Origin: Chlorocebus sabaeus
Taxonomy: Eukaryota; Chordata; Mammalia; Primates; Cercopithecidae
Assembly: GCF_047675955.1 (NCBI RefSeq)
Contig: NW_027327638.1
Location: 124,001-188,000 of the forward strand
DNA: 64,000 nucleotides
Direction: 5' to 3'
The position numbers were made by a program, and so were the translations under genes. This document shows, in pieces, positions 48,593 to 61,600 of this stretch (position 1 is the stretch's first letter; the number at the start of each line of letters is the position of its first letter). Under the pieces are notes generated by a model that did no database searches, had not been told where the DNA came from, and saw only the letters and a list, made by a program, of their open reading frames with translations.

Positions 48593-51500
48593 AAGCTTTC
48601 TGAGAAACTGCTTTGTGTTCTGTTAATTCATCTCACAGAGTTACAGCTTTCCCCTCGAGAAGCCTTTCGCTATGACTGTTCTTGTGTAATTCGCAAAGTA
48701 ATATTTGGAAGCCCATATAGGGTTATGGTGAAAAAAGGAATATCTTCAGTTAGAAACTGTATAGAAGCTTTCTGAGAAACTGCTTTGTTTTCTGTTAAAT
48801 CATCTCACAGTGTTACAGCTTTCCCCTCAAGAAGTCTTTCGTTAAGACTGTTCTTGTGGAATTTGCAAAGTGAAATTTGGAAGCCCATAGAGGGCTATGG
48901 TGAAAAAGGAAATGTCCTCAGATGAAAACTAGAAAGAAGCTTCTTGAGAAACTACTTTGTGTTCCGTTAATTCATCTCACACAGTTACAGCTTTGCCCTC
49001 CAGAAACCGTTCATTAAGACCGTTCTTGTGGAATTTTCAAAGTGCTATTTGGAAACCCATAGGGGGCTATGGTGAAAAAGGAAATATCTTCAGTTATAAA
49101 CTGGAAAGAAGTTTTCTGAGAAACTGCTTTGTGTTCTGTTAATTCATCTGACAGTGTTACACCTTTCCCCTCAAGAAGCATTCCGCTAAGACTGTTCTTG
49201 TGGAATTTGCAAAGTGACATTTGGAAGCCCATAGAGGGCTGTGGTGAAAAAGAAATTTCCTAAGATAAGAACTGAAAAGAAGCTTTCTGAGAAACGACTT
49301 TGTGTTCTGTTAATTCATCTTATAGAATTACAGCTTTCCCCTCAAGAAGTCGTTCAGTAAGACTGTTCTTGTGGAATTTGCAAAGTGATATTTGGAAGCC
49401 CATAGAGGACCATGGTGTAAAGGAAATATCTTCAGATAAAAACTGGAAAGTAGCTTTCTGAGAAATTGCTTTGTGTTCTGTTAATTCATCTCTCAGAATT
49501 ACGGCTTTCCCCTCAAGAAAACTTTCGCTAAAGCTGTTTTTGTGGAATTTGGAAAAAGGTATATGGAAAACCATAGAGATCTATGGTTAAAAAGAAAATA
49601 TCCTAAGATAAAAACTGAAAAGAAAATTTCTGAGAAACTGCTTTGTGTTCTCTGAATTCATCTCACAGACTTACAGCTTTCCCCTCAAGAAACCGTTCAC
49701 TAAGACTGTCCTCGTTGATTTTGCAAAGTGATATTTGGAAGCCCATAGAGCGCTATGGGGAAAAAGGAAATATCTTCAGTTAAAAAGTGGAAAGAACGTT
49801 TCTGAGAAACTGCTTTGTGTTCTGTTAATCCATCTCACAGAGGTACAGCATTCCCCTCAAGAAGTCGTTTACTAAGACTGTTCTTGTGAAATTTGCGAAG
49901 TGATATTTGGAAGTGCTTAGAGAACTATGGTGAAAAAGGAAATATCGTAAGGTAAAAACTGAAAAGAAGCTTTCTGAGAAACTGCTTTGTGTTTTGTTAA
50001 TTCATCTCAGAGAGTTACAGCTTTCCGAACAAAAAGGCATTCACTAAGACTGATCTTGTGTTATTTTCAAATTGATATTTGGAAGCCCATAGAGGGCTAT
50101 GGTGAAAAGGGAAATATCTTCAGTTAAAAACTGGAAAGAAGCTTTCTGAGAAACGGTTTTGTGTTCTCTTAGTTCATCTCACAGAGTTACAGCTTTCCCC
50201 TCAAGAAGCCTTTCACCAAGACTGTTCTTGTGGAATTTCCAAAGTGGTCTTTGGAAGTCCATACATCGCTATGGTGAAAAAGGATATAGCTTCAGTTAAA
50301 AAGTGAAAAGAAGCTTTCCGAGGAACTGCTTTGTGATATGTGATTTCCTGTCACTGAGAAACAGCTGTATTTCGTAGAACTGTTGGCTAGGCTTATTTCT
50401 GTGGAATCTGAGAAATGTTACTTCGGATCTCTTTGAAGACTATAGGTCCAAAGGAAATATCCGCCACTAAAAGTGTGAAAGAAGCTTTCTGAGAAACTTC
50501 TTTGAGTTCTGTGAATTGATCTCACAGAGCTACAGTTTCCCCTCAAGAGGCCTTTCGCTAAGACTGTTCTCGTGGAATTTGCAAAGTGATATTTGGAAAA
50601 CAATAGAGGGCTATGGTGAAAAAGGAAATATCCTAAGATAAAAACTGAAAAGAAGCTTTTTGAGAAACTGTTTTGCGTACCGTTAATTCATCTCACAGAG
50701 TTATAGCTTTCCCCTCAAGAAGCCGTTCATTAAGACTGTTGTTGTGAAATTTGCAAAATGATATTTGGAAGCTCATAGAGGGCTATGGTGAAAATGGAAA
50801 TATCTTCAGTTAAAAACTGGAGAGAAGCTTTCTGAGAAACTGTTTTGTGTTCTGTTAATTCATACACAGAGTTACACCTTTCCTATCACGAATCCTTTCG
50901 CTAAGACTGTTCTTGTGGAGTTTACAAAGTGATATTTGGAAGCCCATAGAGGGGTACGGTTAAAAAGGAAATTTCCTCACATAAAAACTGGAAAGAAGCT
51001 TTCTGAGAAACTGCTTTGTGTTTTGTTAATTCATCTCACAGTATTACAGCTCTACCCTCAAGAAGCCCTTCACTAAGACTGTTCTTCTGGAATTTCCAAA
51101 GAGATATTTGGAAGCCCATAGAGCGCTATGGTGAAAAAGGAAATATCTTCAGTTAAAAACTGGAGAGAAGCTTTCTGAGAAACTTCTTTGTGTTCTGTTA
51201 ATTCATGCACAGAGTTACAGCTTTCCTATCAAGAATCCTTTCGCTAAGACTGTTCTTGTGGAGTTTACAAAGTGATATTTGGAAGCCCATAGAGGGGTAC
51301 GTTTAAAAAGGAAATTTCCTCACATAAAAACTGGAAAGAAGTTTTCTGAGAAACTGCTTTGTGTTCTGTTAATTCATCTCACAGAGTTACAGCTTACCCC
51401 TCAAGAAGCATTTCGCTAAGACTGTTCTTGTGGAATTTGCAATGTGATATTTGGAAGCCCATGGAGGGATATGGTGAAAAAGGAAATATCTTCAATTAAA

Positions 51501-51797
51501 AACTGGAAAGAAGCTTTCTGAGAAACTGCTTTGTTTTCTGTTAATTCATCTCACAGAGTTTCAGCTTTCCCCTCCAGATGTCTTTCGCTAAGACGGTTCT
51601 CGTGGAATTTGCAAAGTGATATTTGGAAGCCGTGAGAGGGCTATGGTGTAAAAGGAAATGTCCTCGGATCAAAAATGGAAAGAAGCTTTCCAACAAACTG
51701 TTTTGTGTTCTGTTAATTTATCTGGCAGTGTTTCAGCTTTCCCCTCAAGAAGCCGTTCGCTAAGACTGTTCTTGTGGAATTTGCAAAGTGATATTTG

Positions 51798-51942
51798 GAA
51801 GCCCATAGAGGACCATGGTGTAAAGGAAATATCTTCAGATAAAAACTGGAAAGTAGCTTTCTGAGAAATTGCTTTGTGTTCTGTTAATTCATCTCTCAGA
51901 ATTACGGCTTTCCCCTCAAGAAAACTTTCGCTAAAGCTGTTT
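51798..51942 (+). repeat. Gene-conversion patch in monomers 36/37 of unit 8
   Basis: Same donor sequence and same limits as the patches in units 3 and 7; it accounts for unit 8 being 7374 rather than 7375 bp. Confidence 0.9.
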
Positions 51943-52141
51943 TTGTGGAATTTGCAAAGTGATATTTGTAAGCCCATAGAAGTCGATGGTGAAAACGTAA
52001 ATATCCTAAGATAAAAACTGAAAAGAACCATTCTGAGAAACTGCTTTGTGTTTTGTTAATTCATCTCACAGAGTTACAGGTTTCCCTTCAAGAAGCCTTT
52101 CGCTAAGACAGTTCTTGTGGAATATGCAAAGTGATATTTGG

Positions 52142-55100
52142 AAGCTCATAGTGACCTATAGTGAAAAAGGATATATCTTCAGTTAAAAACTGAAAAGAAG
52201 CTTTCTGAGAAACTGCTTTGTGATATATGACTTCCACTCACTGAGTTACAGCTGTATTTCATAGAGCTGTTTGGCAGTCTTATTTCTGTGGAATCTGAGA
52301 ACTGTTATTTCGGATCCCTTTGAAGACTGAAGGGCCAAAGGAAATATCCGTCGTTAAAGTTAGAAAGAAGCTTTCTGAGAAACTTCTTTGTGATTTGCGA
52401 ATTCATTTCACAGAGTTACAGCTTTCCCCTCAAGAAGCCTTTCGCTAAGATTATTCTTGCACAATTTGAAAAATGATATTTGGAAGCCAATAGACGGCTA
52501 TGGTGAAAACGAAATATCCTCCGATAAAAACTGGAAAGAAGCTTTCTGAGAAATTGCTTTGTGTTCTTTTAATTCATCTCACAGACTTACAGCTTTCCCC
52601 TCAGGAAGTCTTTCGCTAAGACTGTTCTTGTGGAATTTGAAATGTGATATTTGGTAGCCCATAGAGCGCTATGGAGAAAAGGAAATATCTTCAGATAAAA
52701 ACTGTAAAGAACATTCCTGAGAAACTGCTTTGTGTTCTGTTAATTCACCTAACAGAGTTACAGCTTTCCCCTCTAGAAGCCTTTTGCTAAGACTGTTCTT
52801 GCTGTATTTTCAAAGTGATATTTGGAAGCCCATAGAGGGCTACGGTGAAAAAGGATATAGCTTCAGTTAAAAACTGAAAGAGGCTTTCTGAGAAACGGTT
52901 TAGTATTATGTGACTTCCACTCACTGAGTTACAGCTCTATTTCCTAGAGCTGTTTGATAGCCTTATTTCTATGGAATCGGAGAACTGTTATTTTGGATCC
53001 CTTTGAAGACTATAGGGCCAAAGGAAATATCTGCCGCTAAAAGTGAGAAAGAAGCTTTCTGAGAAACTTCTCTGAGATCTGTTAATTCATCTCACAGAGT
53101 TACAGCATTCCACTCAAGAAGCCTTTCGCTAGGACTGTTCTTTTTGAATTTGCAAAGTGATATTTCGAAGCCCATAGACGGCTGTGGTGAAAAGGGAAAT
53201 ACCTTCAGTTAAAAAATGGAAAGAAGCTTTCTAAGAAACTGCTTGGTGTTCTGTTACTTCATCTCAAAGAGTTACAGCTTTACCCTCAAAAAGACTTTTG
53301 CTAAGACTCTTCTTGTGTAATACTCATAGTGATATTTGTAAGCCCTTATAGGGCTATGGTGAGAAAGGAAATATCCTAAGATAAAAGCTGAAAAGAAGCT
53401 TTCTGAGAAACTGCTTTGTGTTCTGTTAATTCACCTCACAGAGTTACAGCTTTCCCCTTAAGAAGCCTTTCGCTAAGACTGTTCTTGTGGAATTTGCAGA
53501 GTGGTATTTGTAAGCCCATAGAGGGCTATGGTGAAAAAGGAAATATCCTAAGATAAAAACTGAAAAGAACATTTCTGAGAAACTGCTTTGTGATACGTGA
53601 CTTCCACTCACTGAGTGAGAGCTATATGTCATAGAGCTGTTTGCTAACCTTATTTCTGTGGAATCTGAGAAGGGATAATTCGGTTCTCGTTGAAGACTAT
53701 AGGGCCAAAGGAAATATCCGCCATAAACGTGAGAAAGAAGCTTTCTGAGAAACAGCTTTCTGATCTGTGAATTCATCCCACAGAGTTACAGCTTTCCCCT
53801 GAGGAAGCCTTTCGCTATGACTGTTCTTGTGGAATTTGCAACGTGACATTTCGAAGGCCATAGAGAGCTATGGTGAAAAGGAAATATCTTCGGTTTAAAA
53901 CGGGAAAGAAGCTTTCTGAGACACTGCGTTGTGTTCTGTTAATTCATCTCACAATGTTACAGCTTTCCCCTCACGAAGCCTTTCCCTAAGACTGTTCTTG
54001 TCGAATTTGGGAAGTGATATTTAGAAGCCTACAGAGGTCTACAGTGAAAAAGGAAATAACCTAAGATAAAAACTGAAAAGAAGCTTTCTGAAAAACTGCT
54101 TTGTGTTCTCTTAATTCATCTCACAGAGTTACAGCTTTCCTCTCAAGAATCCTTTCGCTAAGACTGTTCTTGTGCAATTTAGAACGTGATATTTAGAAGC
54201 CCATAGAGGGCTATGGAGAAAAAGGAAATGTCCTTAGATAAAAACTGGAAAGAAGCTTTCTGAGAAACTGCTTTGTGTTCTGTTAATTCACCTCACAGAG
54301 TTACAGCTTTCCCCTTAAGAAGCCTTTCGCTAAGACTGTTCTTGTGGAATTTGCAGAGTGGTATTTGTAAGCCCATAGAGGGCTATGGTGAAAAAGGAAA
54401 TATCCTAAGATAAAAACTGAAAAGAACATTTCTGAGAAACTGCTTTGTGATACGTGACTTCCGCTCACTGAGTGAGAGCTATATGTCATAGAGCTGTTTG
54501 CTAACCTTATTTCTGTGGAATCTGAAAAGGGATAATTCGGTTCCCTTTGAAGACTATAGGGCCAAAGGAAATATCCGCCATAAAAGTGAGAAAGAAGCTT
54601 TCTGAGAAACAGCTTTCTGATCTGTAAATTCATCCCACAGAGTTACAGCTTTCCCCTGAGGAAGCCTTTCGCTATGACTGTTCTTGTGGAATTTGCAAAG
54701 TGACATTTCGAAGCCCATAGAGAGCTATGGTGAAAAGGAAATATCTTCGGTTTAAAACGGGAAAGAAGCTTTCTGAGACACTGCGTTGTGTTCTGTTAAT
54801 TCATCTCACAAAGTTACAGCTTTCCCCTCACGAAGCCTTTCCCTAAGACTGTTCTTGTCGAATTTGGGAAGTGATATTTAGAAGCCTACAGAGGTCTACA
54901 GTGAAAAAGGAAATAACCTAAGATAAAAACTGAAAAGAAGCTTTCTGAAAAACTGCTTTGTGTTCTCTTAATTCATCTCACAGAGTTACAGCTTTCCTCT
55001 CAAGAATCCTTTCGCTAAGACTGTTCTTGTGCAATTTAGAACGTGATATTTAGAAGCCCATAGAGGGCTATGGAGAAAAAGGAAATGTCCTTAGATAAAA

Positions 55101-58100
55101 ACTGGAAAGAAGCTTTCTGAGAAACTGCTTTGTGTTCTGTTAATTCATCTCACAGAGTTACAGCTTTCCCCTCGAGAAGCCTTTCGCTATGACTGTTCTT
55201 GTGTAATTCGCAAAGTAATATTTGGAAGCCCATATAGGGTTATGGTGAAAAAAGGAATATCTTCAGTTAGAAACTGTATAGAAGCTTTCTGAGAAACTGC
55301 TTTGTTTTCTGTTAAATCATCTCACAGTGTTACAGCTTTCCCCTCAAGAAGTCTTTCGTTAAGACTGTTCTTGTGGAATTTGCAAAGTGAAATTTGGAAG
55401 CCCATAGAGGGCTATGGTGAAAAAGGAAATGTCCTCAGATGAAAACTAGAAAGAAGCTTCTTGAGAAACTACTTTGTGTTCCGTTAATTCATCTCACACA
55501 GTTACAGCTTTGCCCTCCAGAAACCGTTCATTAAGACCGTTCTTGTGGAATTTTCAAAGTGCTATTTGGAAACCCATAGGGGGCTATGGTGAAAAAGGAA
55601 ATATCTTCAGTTATAAACTGGAAAGAAGTTTTCTGAGAAACTGCTTTGTGTTCTGTTAATTCATCTGACAGTGTTACACCTTTCCCCTCAAGAAGCATTC
55701 CGCTAAGACTGTTCTTGTGGAATTTGCAAAGTGACATTTGGAAGCCCATAGAGGGCTGTGGTGAAAAAGAAATTTCCTAAGATAAGAACTGAAAAGAAGC
55801 TTTCTGAGAAACGACTTTGTGTTCTGTTAATTCATCTTATAGAATTACAGCTTTCCCCTCAAGAAGTCGTTCAGTAAGACTGTTCTTGTGGAATTTGCAA
55901 AGTGATATTTGGAAGCCCATAGAGGACCATGGTGTAAAGGAAATATCTTCAGATAAAAACTGGAAAGTAGCTTTCTGAGAAATTGCTTTGTGTTCTGTTA
56001 ATTCATCTCTCAGAATTACGGCTTTCCCCTCAAGAAAACTTTCGCTAAAGCTGTTTTTGTGGAATTTGGAAAAAGGTATATGGAAAACCATAGAGATCTA
56101 TGGTTAAAAAGAAAATATCCTAAGATAAAAACTGAAAAGAAAATTTCTGAGAAACTGCTTTGTGTTCTCTGAATTCATCTCACAGACTTACAGCTTTCCC
56201 CTCAAGAAACCGTTCACTAAGACTGTCCTCGTTGATTTTGCAAAGTGATATTTGGAAGCCCATAGAGCGCTATGGGGAAAAAGGAAATATCTTCAGTTAA
56301 AAAGTGGAAAGAACGTTTCTGAGAAACTGCTTTGTGTTCTGTTAATCCATCTCACAGAGGTACAGCATTCCCCTCAAGAAGTCGTTTACTAAGACTGTTC
56401 TTGTGAAATTTGCGAAGTGATATTTGGAAGTGCTTAGAGAACTATGGTGAAAAAGGAAATATCGTAAGGTAAAAACTGAAAAGAAGCTTTCTGAGAAACT
56501 GCTTTGTGTTTTGTTAATTCATCTCAGAGAGTTACAGCTTTCCGAACAAAAAGGCATTCACTAAGACTGATCTTGTGTTATTTTCAAATTGATATTTGGA
56601 AGCCCATAGAGGGCTATGGTGAAAAGGGAAATATCTTCAGTTAAAAACTGGAAAGAAGCTTTCTGAGAAACGGTTTTGTGTTCTCTTAGTTCATCTCACA
56701 GAGTTACAGCTTTCCCCTCAAGAAGCCTTTCACCAAGACTGTTCTTGTGGAATTTCCAAAGTGGTCTTTGGAAGTCCATACATCGCTATGGTGAAAAAGG
56801 ATATAGCTTCAGTTAAAAAGTGAAAAGAAGCTTTCCGAGGAACTGCTTTGTGATATGTGATTTCCTGTCACTGAGAAACAGCTGTATTTCGTAGAACTGT
56901 TGGCTAGGCTTATTTCTGTGGAATCTGAGAAATGTTACTTCGGATCTCTTTGAAGACTATAGGTCCAAAGGAAATATCCGCCACTAAAAGTGTGAAAGAA
57001 GCTTTCTGAGAAACTTCTTTGAGTTCTGTGAATTGATCTCACAGAGCTACAGTTTCCCCTCAAGAGGCCTTTCGCTAAGACTGTTCTCGTGGAATTTGCA
57101 AAGTGATATTTGGAAAACAATAGAGGGCTATGGTGAAAAAGGAAATATCCTAAGATAAAAACTGAAAAGAAGCTTTTTGAGAAACTGTTTTGCGTACCGT
57201 TAATTCATCTCACAGAGTTATAGCTTTCCCCTCAAGAAGCCGTTCATTAAGACTGTTGTTGTGAAATTTGCAAAATGATATTTGGAAGCTCATAGAGGGC
57301 TATGGTGAAAATGGAAATATCTTCAGTTAAAAACTGGAGAGAAGCTTTCTGAGAAACTGCTTTGTGTTCTGTTAATTCATACACAGAGTTACACCTTTCC
57401 TATCACGAATCCTTTCGCTAAGACTGTTCTTGTGGAGTTTACAAAGTGATATTTGGAAGCCCATAGAGGGGTACGGTTAAAAAGGAAATTTCCTCACATA
57501 AAAACTGGAAAGAAGCTTTCTGAGAAACTGCTTTGTGTTTTGTTAATTCATCTCACAGTATTACAGCTCTACCCTCAAGAAGCCCTTCACTAAGACTGTT
57601 CTTCTGGAATTTCCAAAGAGATATTTGGAAGCCCATAGAGCGCTATGGTGAAAAAGGAAATATCTTCAGTTAAAAACTGGAGAGAAGCTTTCTGAGAAAC
57701 TTCTTTGTGTTCTGTTAATTCATGCACAGAGTTACAGCTTTCCTATCAAGAATCCTTTCGCTAAGACTGTTCTTGTGGAGTTTACAAAGTGATATTTGGA
57801 AGCCCATAGAGGGGTACGTTTAAAAAGGAAATTTCCTCACATAAAAACTGGAAAGAAGTTTTCTGAGAAACTGCTTTGTGTTCTGTTAATTCATCTCACA
57901 GAGTTACAGCTTACCCCTCAAGAAGCATTTCGCTAAGACTGTTCTTGTGGAATTTGCAATGTGATATTTGGAAGCCCATGGAGGGATATGGTGAAAAAGG
58001 AAATATCTTCAATTAAAAACTGGAAAGAAGCTTTCTGAGAAACTGCTTTGTTTTCTGTTAATTCATCTCACAGAGTTTCAGCTTTCCCCTCCAGATGTCT

Positions 58101-58659
58101 TTCGCTAAGACGGTTCTCGTGGAATTTGCAAAGTGATATTTGGAAGCCGTGAGAGGGCTATGGTGTAAAAGGAAATGTCCTCGGATCAAAAATGGAAAGA
58201 AGCTTTCCAACAAACTGTTTTGTGTTCTGTTAATTTATCTGGCAGTGTTTCAGCTTTCCCCTCAAGAAGCCGTTCGCTAAGACTGTTCTTGTGGAATTTG
58301 CAAAGTGATATTTGAAAGCCCGTCGAGTTCTATGGTGAAAAAGGAAATACCTTCAGTTAAAAACTGGAAAGAAACTTTCTGAGAAACTGCTTTGTATTCT
58401 GTTAATTCACCTCACAGAGTTTCAGCTTTCCCCTCTAGAAGCCTTTCGCTAAGACTGTTCTTGTGGAATTTGCAAAGTGATATTTGTAAGCCCATAGAAG
58501 TCGATGGTGAAAACGTAAATATCCTAAGATAAAAACTGAAAAGAACCATTCTGAGAAACTGCTTTGTGTTTTGTTAATTCATCTCACAGAGTTACAGGTT
58601 TCCCTTCAAGAAGCCTTTCGCTAAGACAGTTCTTGTGGAATATGCAAAGTGATATTTGG
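52142..58659 (+). repeat. HOR unit 9, 38-mer (6518 bp)
   Basis: Standard layout. It shares the unit 4/8 markers (A at 52261, G at 53363, CTTCCGCTCAC near 54463) but has unconverted monomers 36/37 and the usual CTGCTTTGTG at its end. A private variant, GAGGCTTTCTG for GAGTCTTTCTG, lies near 52883. Confidence 0.94.
53396..55109 (+). repeat. 857-bp blocks A and B, unit 9
   Basis: Two copies, 53396-54252 (A) and 54253-55109 (B with CTTCCGCTCAC). Confidence 0.92.
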
Positions 58660-61600
58660 AAGCTCATAGTGACCTATAGTGAAAAAGGATATATCTTCAG
58701 TTAAAAACTGAAAAGAAGCTTTCTGAGAAACTGCTTTGTGATATATGACTTCCACTCACTGAGTTACAGCTGTATTTCGTAGAGCTGTTTGGCAGTCTTA
58801 TTTCTGTGGAATCTGAGAACTGTTATTTCGGATCCCTTTGAAGACTGAAGGGCCAAAGGAAATATCCGTCGTTAAAGTTAGAAAGAAGCTTTCTGAGAAA
58901 CTTCTTTGTGATTTGCGAATTCATTTCACAGAGTTACAGCTTTCCCCTCAAGAAGCCTTTCGCTAAGATTATTCTTGCACAATTTGAAAAATGATATTTG
59001 GAAGCCAATAGACGGCTATGGTGAAAACGAAATATCCTCCGATAAAAACTGGAAAGAAGCTTTCTGAGAAATTGCTTTGTGTTCTTTTAATTCATCTCAC
59101 AGACTTACAGCTTTCCCCTCAGGAAGTCTTTCGCTAAGACTGTTCTTGTGGAATTTGAAATGTGATATTTGGTAGCCCATAGAGCGCTATGGAGAAAAGG
59201 AAATATCTTCAGATAAAAACTGTAAAGAACATTCCTGAGAAACTGCTTTGTGTTCTGTTAATTCACCTAACAGAGTTACAGCTTTCCCCTCTAGAAGCCT
59301 TTTGCTAAGACTGTTCTTGCTGTATTTTCAAAGTGATATTTGGAAGCCCATAGAGGGCTACGGTGAAAAAGGATATAGCTTCAGTTAAAAACTGAAAGAG
59401 TCTTTCTGAGAAACGGTTTAGTATTATGTGACTTCCACTCACTGAGTTACAGCTCTATTTCCTAGAGCTGTTTGATAGCCTTATTTCTATGGAATCGGAG
59501 AACTGTTATTTTGGATCCCTTTGAAGACTATAGGGCCAAAGGAAATATCTGCCGCTAAAAGTGAGAAAGAAGCTTTCTGAGAAACTTCTCTGAGATCTGT
59601 TAATTCATCTCACAGAGTTACAGCATTCCACTCAAGAAGCCTTTCGCTAGGACTGTTCTTTTTGAATTTGCAAAGTGATATTTCGAAGCCCATAGACGGC
59701 TGTGGTGAAAAGGGAAATACCTTCAGTTAAAAAATGGAAAGAAGCTTTCTAAGAAACTGCTTGGTGTTCTGTTACTTCATCTCAAAGAGTTACAGCTTTA
59801 CCCTCAAAAAGACTTTTGCTAAGACTCTTCTTGTGTAATACTCATAGTGATATTTGTAAGCCCTTATAGGGCTATGGTGAAAAAGGAAATATCCTAAGAT
59901 AAAAGCTGAAAAGAAGCTTTCTGAGAAACTGCTTTGTGTTCTGTTAATTCACCTCACAGAGTTACAGCTTTCCCCTTAAGAAGCCTTTCGCTAAGACTGT
60001 TCTTGTGGAATTTGCAGAGTGGTATTTGTAAGCCCATAGAGGGCTATGGTGAAAAAGGAAATATCCTAAGATAAAAACTGAAAAGAACATTTCTGAGAAA
60101 CTGCTTTGTGATACGTGACTTCCACTCACTGAGTGAGAGCTATATGTCATAGAGCTGTTTGCTAACCTTATTTCTGTGGAATCTGAGAAGGGATAATTCG
60201 GTTCTCGTTGAAGACTATAGGGCCAAAGGAAATATCCGCCATAAACGTGAGAAAGAAGCTTTCTGAGAAACAGCTTTCTGATCTGTGAATTCATCCCACA
60301 GAGTTACAGCTTTCCCCTGAGGAAGCCTTTCGCTATGACTGTTCTTGTGGAATTTGCAACGTGACATTTCGAAGGCCATAGAGAGCTATGGTGAAAAGGA
60401 AATATCTTCGGTTTAAAACGGGAAAGAAGCTTTCTGAGACACTGCGTTGTGTTCTGTTAATTCATCTCACAATGTTACAGCTTTCCCCTCACGAAGCCTT
60501 TCCCTAAGACTGTTCTTGTCGAATTTGGGAAGTGATATTTAGAAGCCTACAGAGGTCTACAGTGAAAAAGGAAATAACCTAAGATAAAAACTGAAAAGAA
60601 GCTTTCTGAAAAACTGCTTTGTGTTCTCTTAATTCATCTCACAGAGTTACAGCTTTCCTCTCAAGAATCCTTTCGCTAAGACTGTTCTTGTGCAATTTAG
60701 AACGTGATATTTAGAAGCCCATAGAGGGCTATGGAGAAAAAGGAAATGTCCTTAGATAAAAACTGGAAAGAAGCTTTCTGAGAAACTGCTTTGTGTTCTG
60801 TTAATTCATCTCACAGAGTTACAGCTTTCCCCTCGAGAAGCCTTTCGCTATGACTGTTCTTGTGTAATTCGCAAAGTAATATTTGGAAGCCCATATAGGG
60901 TTATGGTGAAAAAAGGAATATCTTCAGTTAGAAACTGTATAGAAGCTTTCTGAGAAACTGCTTTGTTTTCTGTTAAATCATCTCACAGTGTTACAGCTTT
61001 CCCCTCAAGAAGTCTTTCGTTAAGACTGTTCTTGTGGAATTTGCAAAGTGAAATTTGGAAGCCCATAGAGGGCTATGGTGAAAAAGGAAATGTCCTCAGA
61101 TGAAAACTAGAAAGAAGCTTCTTGAGAAACTACTTTGTGTTCCGTTAATTCATCTCACACAGTTACAGCTTTGCCCTCCAGAAACCGTTCATTAAGACCG
61201 TTCTTGTGGAATTTTCAAAGTGCTATTTGGAAACCCATAGGGGGCTATGGTGAAAAAGGAAATATCTTCAGTTATAAACTGGAAAGAAGTTTTCTGAGAA
61301 ACTGCTTTGTGTTCTGTTAATTCATCTGACAGTGTTACACCTTTCCCCTCAAGAAGCATTCCGCTAAGACTGTTCTTGTGGAATTTGCAAAGTGACATTT
61401 GGAAGCCCATAGAGGGCTGTGGTGAAAAAGAAATTTCCTAAGATAAGAACTGAAAAGAAGCTTTCTGAGAAACGACTTTGTGTTCTGTTAATTCATCTTA
61501 TAGAATTACAGCTTTCCCCTCAAGAAGTCGTTCAGTAAGACTGTTCTTGTGGAATTTGCAAAGTGATATTTGGAAGCCCATAGAGGACCATGGTGTAAAG

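Larger units (their letters stand above)
44768..52141 (+). repeat. HOR unit 8, long 43-mer variant (7374 bp)
   Basis: The only unit with three 857-bp blocks (46022-46878, 46879-47735, 47736-48592), and it also carries the converted patch at 51798-51942. The length is exactly 6517 plus 857. Its 5' part carries the unit 4 markers (A at 44887, G at 45989, CTTCCGCTCAC near 47946), while its 3' part carries the patch of units 3 and 7, so it looks recombinant. Confidence 0.94.
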
